From Vicinamibacteria bacterium (GTDB taxonomy: Bacteria > Acidobacteriota > Vicinamibacteria > Fen-336), in contig JAMQGV010000026.1 of NCBI GenBank assembly GCA_025994075.1, positions 38,438-102,437 of the forward strand: a stretch of DNA of 64,000 nt, given 5' to 3'. How positions within the stretch are numbered: position 1 is the first letter of the stretch; every line of letters begins with the position of its first letter. A model generated the notes under the pieces. That model did no database searches and was not told the DNA's origin. It was given only the letters and a program-made list of their open reading frames with translations. Positions 40,844 to 48,685 of this stretch are shown here, piece by piece. The translations under genes were made by a program, and so were the position numbers.

Positions 40844-43108
40844 GTGAAGGCCTCGATCGTCGTCCCCACGTTCAACGGCGCGGAGACGATCGGCCGCTGC
40901 CTCGAGGCCGTCTTCGCCCAGCGCGCGCCGTTCCCCTTCGACGTCCTGGTCATAGACTCCGGCTCGACGGACGACACGCTCGCGATCGCGGCCCGCTTCC
41001 GCGTCCGCATCCGCCAGATCGACTGCCGCGATTTCGACCATGGCGACACCCGCAACCTCGGCGTCCTGCTGACCGATGGCGACGTGATCGCCTTCCTCGT
41101 GCAGGACGCCTGGCCGGCGTCGACGGACTGGCTGCGGGCACTGGTCGCCTGCTTCGACGCCCCCGATGTCGCCGGCGCGTACTGCCGCGTGCTGCCACGG
41201 CCCGAGGCCCGCCTGCTCGCGCGGCGCGCCGCCGAGCTCGATCTCGCGTACTCCACCGAGCGCCGCGTGACGCGCATCACGGACCGCGCCGCCTGGGCGG
41301 CGCTCGCCCCCGATGCGAGGCGCGTCTTCGTCGACTTCAACGACATCGCTTCCGCGCTGCGGCGCAGCGCCTGGCAGCGGTTGCCGTTCGCCCGCACGGC
41401 CTTCGGCGAAGACCTGCTGTGGGCTCGCAGTGCCCTCGAGGCGGGCCACGCGATCGTGTTCGAGCCGGCGGCGGCCGTGCACCATTCGCACGAGTACGAG
41501 CCGGGCGCGATGCGACGGCGGGCCCGGATCGATGCCTGGTTCAACCGCGTCCACCTCGGCCGGGTCAACGTCGCGGGCCGCCGCGCGGCGGCGCGGCTGG
41601 CCATACACCTCGTCCGGGGGGACCTCGCGGCGCTGCGCGCCGACGGCCTGCAGCCCGGCCCGCGAGACCTGGTCCGATCGCTGCGACACCGATGGGCGCT
41701 CGCGGACGGCTTCCGCCAGGGCGGCCTCACGACCGAGCGTCGGCCCACGCCCCGCGCCGTGCCGCGCGAGAAGCTGCGGGTTCTCCAGGTCGTGCACGGC
41801 CTCCCTCCCGCGTCGCTCGCGGGCACCGAGGTCTTCACGGCGGGCCTCTCCCGCGAACTCGCCCGCCGCGGGCACGACGTGGCCGTGCTCCATCCGGCTC
41901 CAGGCATCGACGAACTCGTCGAGGACGACGACGAGGGGCTGCGGGTGTTCCGGTTCGGCCCGGCGACCTCGGACGTCGGCGCCGACGAGTGCCGGCCCGA
42001 CGCGCTGCGCGCCTTCGTGGATACGCTCGCCCGCTTCCGCCCGGACGTCGTCCACTTCCAGCACCTGATCCACCTGTCGCCGCGATTGCCGCGGGCCGCG
42101 CGCAAGGCCGGGATCCCGTCGATCGTCACCCTCGCCGACTACTGGTTCCGTTGCCGCAGGGTCCAGTTGCTGCGCGCCGACGGTCGCCCCTGCGCGGGGC
42201 CCCCGCCCGGAGCCCTCGCGTGCGCCGCGTGCCTCTCGGGTCGTACAGCAGGCCCGGGACTGCGCACGCTCTCGGCGCTGGCGGCGGTGCCCGTGCGAGC
42301 CTGGGCGAAGCGGGCGGGGTCAGGGTCGGGGTCCGGCCCACGACGCGAGTTGCTCGCGGGCCTCGTGCGGCGCCAGGCCGCCATCGCCGACGGCCTGGCC
42401 GCCGCCAGCTTCGTGATTTCGCCCTCGCACTTCGTTCGCGAGCGGGCGCTCGAGGCAGGCCTCGCCCCGGACCGGGTCGTGGTCTGCGACTACGGCTTCG
42501 AGCGCGCCTGGGCCACGGCGGTGCCCGCGATGGCTGCGCGTGCCCCGGAAGGGCCGCTGCGCGTGGGGTTCACGGGCTCGCTCGTGGCTCACAAGGGACT
42601 GACGGTGCTCGCGCGGGCCGTCCGGCGGCTGGGCGACCCGCGGGTCGAGCTGCACGTGCACGGCGACGCCAGCGGGTCGCCCGAGGCTGCGGCGATCGCG
42701 GCCGAGGTCCGCGCCCTGGTCCCCGCCGCCCGCCTCCACGGCCGCTTCGATCCCTCCCAGCGGGCCGCGGTGTTCGCCGGGCTCGACGTGCTGGTCGTGC
42801 CGTCGGTGTGGTTCGAGAACTCGCCGCTGGCGGTGCACGAGGCGTTCCTCGCCCGGCGCCCGGTGCTGGTCTCCGACCTGGGCGGGCTGCGCGAGCTGGT
42901 CGCCGACGGCCGCGGCGGGCTGCGCTTCCGCGCGGGGGACGCGGACGACCTGGCCGCCGTCCTGCGCCGACTGCTCGACGAGCCGGGGCTGGGCCCGCGA
43001 CTGGCGGCAGCAGCCCCCCCGGTCAAGGACGTCGCGGAGTGCGCCGCCGAGATGGAGGTGAAGTACCGCCAGGCGATCGGGCTGCTCGCGGCGGAAGCCG
43101 GGACCTAG
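40844..43108 (+). CDS. Bifunctional GT2-GT4 glycosyltransferase
   Basis: This 754-aa fusion is in the opposite domain order to its neighbour. Residues 1-300 are GT2 (SIVVPTFNGAETIGRCL, VIDSGSTDDT, FDHGDTRNLGVLLTDGD, FGEDLLWARSALEAGHAI). Residues about 308-754 are GT4 (LPPASLAGTEVFTAGLSREL, VGFTGSLVAHKGLTVLARAV, PSVWFENSPLAVHEAFLAR). The GT4 part again has the C-x12-C-x9-CAACL set. It starts at GTG 40844. Both halves look intact, so one polypeptide may add two linked sugars. Confidence 0.84.
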   Translation: MKASIVVPTFNGAETIGRCLEAVFAQRAPFPFDVLVIDSGSTDDTLAIAARFRVRIRQIDCRDFDHGDTRNLGVLLTDGDVIAFLVQDAWPASTDWLRALVACFDAPDVAGAYCRVLPRPEARLLARRAAELDLAYSTERRVTRITDRAAWAALAPDARRVFVDFNDIASALRRSAWQRLPFARTAFGEDLLWARSALEAGHAIVFEPAAAVHHSHEYEPGAMRRRARIDAWFNRVHLGRVNVAGRRAAARLAIHLVRGDLAALRADGLQPGPRDLVRSLRHRWALADGFRQGGLTTERRPTPRAVPREKLRVLQVVHGLPPASLAGTEVFTAGLSRELARRGHDVAVLHPAPGIDELVEDDDEGLRVFRFGPATSDVGADECRPDALRAFVDTLARFRPDVVHFQHLIHLSPRLPRAARKAGIPSIVTLADYWFRCRRVQLLRADGRPCAGPPPGALACAACLSGRTAGPGLRTLSALAAVPVRAWAKRAGSGSGSGPRRELLAGLVRRQAAIADGLAAASFVISPSHFVRERALEAGLAPDRVVVCDYGFERAWATAVPAMAARAPEGPLRVGFTGSLVAHKGLTVLARAVRRLGDPRVELHVHGDASGSPEAAAIAAEVRALVPAARLHGRFDPSQRAAVFAGLDVLVVPSVWFENSPLAVHEAFLARRPVLVSDLGGLRELVADGRGGLRFRAGDADDLAAVLRRLLDEPGLGPRLAAAAPPVKDVAECAAEMEVKYRQAIGLLAAEAGT

Positions 43109-43116
43109 AATCGCGC

Positions 43117-44367
43117 ATGCCGCGGATCTCGGTGATCGTCGTCTCGTGGAACGGGCGCACGATGCTCGGTCCGTGCCTCGACTCGCTGGCGGCACAGACG
43201 GCTGCGACCGACGCCGAGGTGCTGGTGGTGGACAACGGCTCGACCGACGGCACCGTGCGCTGGCTGCGGCAGCGTCACCCGAACGTGCGGGTGCTGGCCC
43301 TCGACGAGAACCTCGGGTTCGCCGCCGCCAACGACCGCGCCGCCGCCGAGGCCCGCGGCGAGTGGCTTGTGCTGCTCAACAACGACGCGGTCGCGGAGCC
43401 CACGCTGTGCGAGGCGCTGATCGCCCGCGCGGAGGCCTCGGGCGCGGAAGCCGCGGCGGCCCGGATCCGCGACTGGAGCGGCAACGGCATCGAGTTCGGG
43501 GGCGGCGCGATCCAGATCGCCGGTTACGGCTTCCAGCGCTCGTCGTGGCACCCGGGCTTCGTCGAGGCGCAGGACGGCGCGCCCCTGCCGTTCGCCTGCG
43601 CGGCGGCGATGGCCGTGCGGCGCGAGCGCTTCCTCGAACTGGGCGGCTTCGACCCCGCGTACTTCGCCTACGCCGAAGACGTCGATTTCGGCTGGCGCCT
43701 CAACCTCGCAGGCGGGACGCTCGTCTACGCCGCCGGCGCGGCCGTGCGCCACCGCCGGCACGCGACCTCGTCGCGGCTGGACGATCGCTGGCGACACTTC
43801 CACTGGTACCGCAACACGCTGCTGACGCTCGTCAAGAACGCCGACGCCGCGTCCTTCGGGCCGCGGCTGGCGGCGGGCCTGGCGCTGCTGTTCTCGCGCG
43901 TCGCGAGCTTCCACCGCGAAGCCGAGCAGGCCCGGCAGCGCGGCGACGACGCGGACGCCGCGCGCTGGCTCGCGATCGCCGCCGGCGCCTCGGCGGGCCT
44001 CGACGCCGTGCTCGCGGACTGGGGCCCCGTGCTCGAACGCCGAGCGGCGGTCCAGGCACTGCGGCGGGTCAGCGACGCGGAGCTTGCCGCGCGTTTCGGC
44101 GGCTTCCCCGTCGACTTCGGGCCGGACGCCGCGCGCTGGCCGCAGAACGCGCTGGCGGCGCGCCTCTTCGCGTTGATGGAGGGGCCGCTGCCGCTGCTGC
44201 CAGGGCAGCTCGACACGGCGACCCGCGGCCGGCTCGAGGTCGCGGATCGAGCGGCGCTGGCTGCCGACAACGCGCGCCTCGCGGCAGAGCTGGCGGCGCT
44301 GCAGGGCTCGTGGTCCTGGCGGCTCACAGCGCCGCTGCGCCGGCTGCTCGACTCGTTCAGCCGCTGA
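43117..44367 (+). CDS. GT2 glycosyltransferase with helical C-terminus
   Basis: The 416-aa protein has a GT2 domain at residues 1-250: ISVIVVSWNGRTMLGPCLDS, VVDNGSTDGT, NLGFAAANDRAA, metal motif LLNNDAVAEP and YFAYAEDVDFGWRLNLAGG. This matches the rhamnosyltransferase/WcaA type. The last 150 residues are helical with a coiled-coil-like end (ALAADNARLAAELAALQGSW), often used to dock with other polymer-assembly proteins. It follows the GT2-GT4 gene by eight bases and ends in front of the facing rnr gene. Confidence 0.83.
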   Translation: MPRISVIVVSWNGRTMLGPCLDSLAAQTAATDAEVLVVDNGSTDGTVRWLRQRHPNVRVLALDENLGFAAANDRAAAEARGEWLVLLNNDAVAEPTLCEALIARAEASGAEAAAARIRDWSGNGIEFGGGAIQIAGYGFQRSSWHPGFVEAQDGAPLPFACAAAMAVRRERFLELGGFDPAYFAYAEDVDFGWRLNLAGGTLVYAAGAAVRHRRHATSSRLDDRWRHFHWYRNTLLTLVKNADAASFGPRLAAGLALLFSRVASFHREAEQARQRGDDADAARWLAIAAGASAGLDAVLADWGPVLERRAAVQALRRVSDAELAARFGGFPVDFGPDAARWPQNALAARLFALMEGPLPLLPGQLDTATRGRLEVADRAALAADNARLAAELAALQGSWSWRLTAPLRRLLDSFSR

Positions 44368-44388
44368 GGGCGATTCCCCGGGCTGCGC

Positions 44389-46524
44389 TCAGCGACGCTT
44401 GCGCGCGGTCGGCTTCGACTTCGTGCGGCCTCGCCCTGTGCTTCCGTGCGATCGTGCCTCTCCCTCGCGGGGCGCACCCGGCCTGTCCGACCGCGAGCGC
44501 GAGCCTCGGCCGCCGCGCGCTGCCCGCTGCGGCTCGCCCCTGGCTCCGCCGGCCTCGGCGCGCGCGGCGACGTCCTCGAGCACCAGGTCGACCTGGCGGC
44601 GCCCGAGATCGACCTTCGCGACCCGCACCTCGATGCGGTCGCCCAGGCGGAAGCTGCGGCCCGAGTCCTGGCCCGTCAGGCGGTGCGCCTTCTCGTCGAG
44701 CGCGTAGTAGTCGTCGGTCATCGACGAGACGTGGACCAGGCCCTGGACGTAGACCTCCTGCAGCTCGACGAACAGGCCGTAGGCCTGGACGCCGGTCACC
44801 CAGCCGTGGAAGGTCTCGCCGACCTTGTCGGCCATGAAACGGACCTTCTTCCACTCGAGGATCTCGCGCTCGGCCTCGTCGGCCTGGCGCTCGCGCTCCG
44901 AGAGGTGGCGGCCCATCTCCTCGAGCGCCTCGGGCGTCAGGTGTGCGAGCGGCCGGCCGTGGCGCAGGGCGCGCAGGGCGCGGTGCACCACCAGGTCCGG
45001 GTAGCGGCGGATCGGGCTCGTGAAGTGGGCGTAGCGCTCGGTCGCGAGGCCGAAGTGGCCGAGGTTCTCGCCGTGGTAGCGGGCGAGCCGCATCGTGCGC
45101 AGCAGCAGGTAGGAGACGAACTTCGCCTCCGGCTTGCCCTCCGCCTGGCGCAGCACGCGCTGGAAGTCCTCGGGCTGCAGCCCGTCCTCGCCCTTCTCCG
45201 GCAGCGCGTACCCGAGCGACGCCACCAGTTCCGAGAACTCCTCGACGCGCTTGGGGTCGGGGTCCTCGTGCACGCGGTAGAGGGCGCCGACGCCGGCCGC
45301 GGACAGCGCCCCGGCGACCACCTCGTTGGCGAGCAGCATGAACTCCTCGATCGCGCGCATCGAGTCGAGCCGCTCCTCGGCGATCACGCCGGTCATCAGG
45401 CCTTCCGCGTCGTAGGTGAGCTTGGGCGCCGGCACGTCGAAGTCGATCGAGCCGCGCTGCTGGCGCTTCGCGCGCAGCACCCGCATCAGCTCGTCCATCC
45501 GCAGCAGCAGCGGCACCACCGCCGCGAGCTGCTCGCGGGTGGCGGCGTCGCCGTCGACGACCGCCTGCATCTGCTGGTACGAGAGCCGCGCGGCGCTGCG
45601 CACGACGCCGTCGTGGACCTCGTGGCGCACCACGTTGCCCGCGCGGTCGATCTCCATCACGACGGTCTGGCTCAGCCGCTCCTCGCCTTCGACCAGCGAG
45701 CAGATGTGGCTGGAGAGCGCGTGCGGCAGCATCGGCACCACGCTGCCCGGGAAGTAGACCGACGTGCCGCGCAGGTACGCCTCGCGGTCGATCTCCCCGC
45801 CCTCGGGCACGTAGTGGGCGACGTCCGCGATGTGGACCCCGAGCAGGTAGTTCCCGTTGTCCATGAAGTCGAGGCTGATCGCGTCGTCGTGGTCCTTCGC
45901 GGTCGCGGGGTCGACGGTGACCGTCAGCCACGGGCGGAAGTCGGTGCGGCCGGCGCGGTCTTCGTCGCGGACGGCGGTCGGCACCGCGCGCGCCGCGTCC
46001 TCGACCTCCTGCGGGAAGGCCTCGGCCAGGCCGTACTTCTCCTTCACGACCTTGACGTCGACGCCGGGCTCGTCGATGCGGCCCAGCACCTTGCTGACCT
46101 TCCCGCCCGGCCCGCGGTTCACCGTCGGAGGCTTGGTGATCACGACCGCGACCATCTGGCCGGACTCGGCGCCGCCTTCGTCGCCCGGCGCGACGCGCAC
46201 CTCGGCCAGCACGCGGCAGTCGAAGGGCACGACGTGGCCGCCGAAGCGGCCGTCGCTCTCGTAGCGGCCGACCAGCTTCTGCAGGGCGCGCTCGAGCACG
46301 CGGGTGATGCGGCCCTCGGCGCCCTTCGCGGTCACCCGCTCGACCTGGACGGCGACGCGGTCGCCGTGCAGCGCGTCGCGCAGGTTCTCGGCGGAGACGT
46401 AGACGTCGCCTTCGCCATCGCGGCGCGAGTCGGGGGCGACGAAGCCGAAGCCGCCGGGGTTGCAGGTCAGGCGGCCGACGAGGGTCTGGGTGCGGGCGCG
46501 CGGGCGCCGGGCGGGAGAGGTCAC
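44389..46524 (-). CDS. rnr: Ribonuclease R
   Basis: The 711-aa 3'-5' exoribonuclease degrades structured RNA and takes part in RNA quality control. Cold-shock domains lie at residues about 15-190 (GRLTCNPGGFGFVAPD). The RNB catalytic domain has the metal-binding DPATAKDHDD at 205-214 and YAHFTSPIRRYPDLVVHRAL. An S1 domain (HGWVTGVQAYGLFVELQE, GLVHVSSMTDDYY) follows, then a long Arg/Lys/Gly tail. Domain order and tail are those of RNase R rather than RNase II. The start is GTG with no strong ribosome site. Confidence 0.92.
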   Translation of the reverse strand: MTSPARRPRARTQTLVGRLTCNPGGFGFVAPDSRRDGEGDVYVSAENLRDALHGDRVAVQVERVTAKGAEGRITRVLERALQKLVGRYESDGRFGGHVVPFDCRVLAEVRVAPGDEGGAESGQMVAVVITKPPTVNRGPGGKVSKVLGRIDEPGVDVKVVKEKYGLAEAFPQEVEDAARAVPTAVRDEDRAGRTDFRPWLTVTVDPATAKDHDDAISLDFMDNGNYLLGVHIADVAHYVPEGGEIDREAYLRGTSVYFPGSVVPMLPHALSSHICSLVEGEERLSQTVVMEIDRAGNVVRHEVHDGVVRSAARLSYQQMQAVVDGDAATREQLAAVVPLLLRMDELMRVLRAKRQQRGSIDFDVPAPKLTYDAEGLMTGVIAEERLDSMRAIEEFMLLANEVVAGALSAAGVGALYRVHEDPDPKRVEEFSELVASLGYALPEKGEDGLQPEDFQRVLRQAEGKPEAKFVSYLLLRTMRLARYHGENLGHFGLATERYAHFTSPIRRYPDLVVHRALRALRHGRPLAHLTPEALEEMGRHLSERERQADEAEREILEWKKVRFMADKVGETFHGWVTGVQAYGLFVELQEVYVQGLVHVSSMTDDYYALDEKAHRLTGQDSGRSFRLGDRIEVRVAKVDLGRRQVDLVLEDVAARAEAGGARGEPQRAARGGRGSRSRSDRPGAPREGEARSHGSTGRGRTKSKPTARKRR

Positions 46525-46645
46525 GTTCGGGAGTTCACCACGGAAAGCGGCGGGACGCCGCCGCGAAAGCGGACGCGCGATCGCCGTCCCCCGGGAGGGG
46601 GTGTCGGGATCGGGTCGGGGTTGTCTGGGGTGTCAGTCTGAGAGT

Positions 46646-46732
46646 TGGTGCCGGAGGTGGGACTTGAACCCACACTCGCCGAAGCGAACACGGCCCTGAA
46701 CCGTGCGCGTCTGCCAATTCCGCCACTCCGGC
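46646..46732 (-). tRNA. tRNA-Leu(CAG)
   Basis: The minus strand folds as an 87-base class II tRNA. It has acceptor GCCGGAG with CTCCGGC, a D arm with GGCAGACG, an anticodon stem CACGG/CCGTG around loop TTCAGGG (anticodon CAG), a long variable arm (TTCGCTTCGGCGAG) and a T arm GTGGG-TTCAAGT-CCCAC. Discriminator A and CCA are encoded. A good promoter lies just upstream. Confidence 0.96.
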
Positions 46733-46748
46733 GTGAGGCGAGAAGCGG

Positions 46749-46777
46749 ACTATACGCGAGCTCCGGTCGCGAGGCAA
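46749..46777 (-). promoter_or_regulatory. Promoter of tRNA-Leu
   Basis: On the minus strand TTGCCT (46777-46772) and TATAGT (46754-46749) are 17 bases apart. The -10 box ends 16 bases before the mature tRNA 5' end, leaving a short leader. Confidence 0.65.
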
Positions 46778-46792
46778 GTCGCCGGGCACGGT

Positions 46793-47869
46793 TCACGACA
46801 GCGGCGGCGGACCCAGCCACTGCGGCCGCTCCCGCAACAGGCCGTGGATCAGCAGGGCAGCGGCCTCGGCCCCGGCCGGGTTGGGGTGCATGCCGTCGAA
46901 CGTGTAGAGCGCGGAGGCATCGCGGGTGTCGCCGGCAGCGTGGCGTCGGGCCAGGTCGGACGCGAACAGCGGCGACAGCCGCACGACCTCGAGGCCGTGG
47001 CGCGCGGCGATCGTCTCGACCTTCATGCGGCCGGGCTCCCCCGGCTCGAAGAGCCCCTCGGGGTCGACCGGCCCCTCGCGCGCGAAGTGGGGCCACACCA
47101 GCACCGCGGCGCGGAAGCCCTGAGCCCGCCCCAGCTCGGCGAGGCGGCGCAGCCCGGCGTCGACGTTGTCGTCGTCGAACGCCGCCTGGTTGCGCGCCTC
47201 CGCGTAGGCGGGATCGAGCTGGGCGCGGAAGCCCCACAGGTCGAGCCGGAACGCGAACAGGCGGAACAGGTGCGAGCGCACGAACGCGGCCTCGGTCCAG
47301 GCAGGCCGCGGGTAGGCGAAGCCCTGCGCCACGTCCCCGTTGAAGTTGCGATGGTCGTTGCGCAGGAACAGCACCAGCGCGAGGTCGGTGCCGAGGCCGG
47401 CGCCCCGGGTCTCGAAGTAGCGCACCTCCGCCTGGGTCGCGTAGCCCTTGACGCCGAAGTTCATCACCTCCACGCGGTCGGCGGCGAGCCGCGCCTCGAG
47501 CCGGCCGGCGATCGTCTGCGCACCACTTTCCAGGTAGAGCCCCATCGCCACCGAGTCGCCGAGCAACGCGATGCGGCGCACGCCCTGCGGCTTCGGCACG
47601 GCCCGCTCGGGATCGCGCAGCCCGCGCGAGCTGGTCTCGACGGCCTCGCCCGTGCGGCGGAACGAGGGCTTGAGCTCGTAGCCCAGCAGCGGGTCGTCGG
47701 AGAGGCGGAAGGGGCTGGCCGCGGAGTCGACGGCGACTCGTTCCAGCCCCGGCGCGAGCCCGAGCGCGCGCGCCGCGCCTTCGGCCAGCGCCGCGCCGAG
47801 GAGCGTCGACGCGCACGCCAGGATCGCTGTCAGCAGCGGTGTGACGGAACGTACAGGCCTGCGAAACAC
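46793..47869 (-). CDS. SGNH-hydrolase-like protein with N-terminal signal anchor
   Basis: The 358-aa protein has an N-terminal hydrophobic segment (VTPLLTAILACASTLLGAALAEG, residues about 9-31) that would export or anchor it. SGNH/GDSL blocks follow: ALLGDSVAMG (nucleophile serine), NFGVKGYATQ, FLRNDHRNFN and the C-terminal DGMHPNPAG (catalytic Asp and His). Such proteins act as extracytoplasmic esterases or acetyltransferases, often on polysaccharide. I favour the GTG at 47869, which puts basic residues directly before the hydrophobic part. A GTG at 47902 is also in frame. It diverges from the lipoprotein gene. Confidence 0.72.
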   Translation of the reverse strand: MFRRPVRSVTPLLTAILACASTLLGAALAEGAARALGLAPGLERVAVDSAASPFRLSDDPLLGYELKPSFRRTGEAVETSSRGLRDPERAVPKPQGVRRIALLGDSVAMGLYLESGAQTIAGRLEARLAADRVEVMNFGVKGYATQAEVRYFETRGAGLGTDLALVLFLRNDHRNFNGDVAQGFAYPRPAWTEAAFVRSHLFRLFAFRLDLWGFRAQLDPAYAEARNQAAFDDDNVDAGLRRLAELGRAQGFRAAVLVWPHFAREGPVDPEGLFEPGEPGRMKVETIAARHGLEVVRLSPLFASDLARRHAAGDTRDASALYTFDGMHPNPAGAEAAALLIHGLLRERPQWLGPPPLS

Positions 47870-47876
47870 GCACTCC

Positions 47877-47923
47877 CATCGTAACTTTCTTCGTTGCCTC
47901 ACCGGGGGGCCGCTGTTACGATG
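47877..47923. repeat. Inverted repeat CATCGTAAC-N29-GTTACGATG in a divergent promoter region
   Basis: Perfect 9-base arms at 47877-47885 and 47915-47923 lie between two divergent genes. The right arm contains the -10 box (TACGAT) of the lipoprotein gene promoter. The matching left arm presents TACGAT to the minus strand. It could be a shared operator or simply mirrored -10 regions. Confidence 0.45.
47894..47922 (+). promoter_or_regulatory. Promoter of the lipoprotein gene
   Basis: TTGCCT (47894-47899) and TACGAT (47917-47922) are 17 bases apart. Transcription from about 47929 would give a leader of about 50 bases to the TTG start at 47980. Confidence 0.55.
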
Positions 47924-47979
47924 ATTGCTTGATCCGAAGCGTTCGGCTCGCTCGTGCGGGGGCCGTGGGAGGTATCGTT

Positions 47980-48579
47980 TTGAAGCTCAGCCGTACGCGC
48001 CTGTCCGTCCTGCTCTCCAGCGTTTCCGCACTCGCCGTGCTCGCCGCCTGCGGCGGCGGCGGCTCCTCGTCCCCCACCGCCCCGGTCACCACCCAGCCGA
48101 CGTCCGCGACGACCACGACCCAGCCGACGGCGACCCCCACCCCGAACACCTCGGCGACGCCGTGGGACTGCAACCGCTCCGACCTCGCCGCCGGTCCGGT
48201 CGTGACCTACCGCTTCAAGCTGAAGGCGATCCGCCGCGACGGCGTCTTCATCGAGGGCCCGCCCGAGGGATCGGACTTCCAGCGCGACTCGTCGGGCCGG
48301 ATCATCGTGCGCGTCGGCGACTTCCTGACCTTCGACTCGACCCAGAAGAACGGCAGCGGCCAGATCTGCCAGTGGGAGAGCGACCCGCGCTGGACGGTCT
48401 CGAACCGCAGCGTCTTCAGCGAGCGCACCGAGGCCGGGCGCCAGACCACGGCCTGCAACTTCCTGCTGCGCGGCGACGTCGTGCGCACGGGCGAATTCTC
48501 GGTCGACGCTTCGCTCGACGGCATCAACGGCGAGACCGTGTACGAGCGCGACGAGGTCGTGACCCTGATCGCGCGGTAG
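47980..48579 (+). CDS. Lipoprotein of unknown function
   Basis: The 199-aa protein has a lipoprotein signal peptide: basic start, hydrophobic VLLSSVSALAVLAAC with lipobox LAAC near residue 22, then glycine/serine and a threonine/proline-rich linker. The rest is a beta-rich globular part (TYRFKLKAIRRDGVFIEGPP, GRIIVRVGDFLTFDST, DEVVTLIAR). I chose the TTG at 47980 because GGGAGG sits seven bases before it and it begins directly at the signal peptide. An upstream TTG at 47929 has no ribosome site. No family is recognised; an outer-membrane surface protein is likely. Confidence 0.65.
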   Translation: MKLSRTRLSVLLSSVSALAVLAACGGGGSSSPTAPVTTQPTSATTTTQPTATPTPNTSATPWDCNRSDLAAGPVVTYRFKLKAIRRDGVFIEGPPEGSDFQRDSSGRIIVRVGDFLTFDSTQKNGSGQICQWESDPRWTVSNRSVFSERTEAGRQTTACNFLLRGDVVRTGEFSVDASLDGINGETVYERDEVVTLIAR

Positions 48580-48685
48580 CTGCCGCCCGTCGACCGGGGC
48601 CGTCACCGCGCACGCGGTGGCGGCCCTTCGTGTTTCCGGCCCACGCGGAGACAATCGCTCCCATCCCCGGAGGCCCCCCTTGCGG

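Noticed and set aside
44368..44388. A terminator between the convergent GT2 and rnr genes
   Set aside because: The gap is 21 bases and contains no adequate stem.
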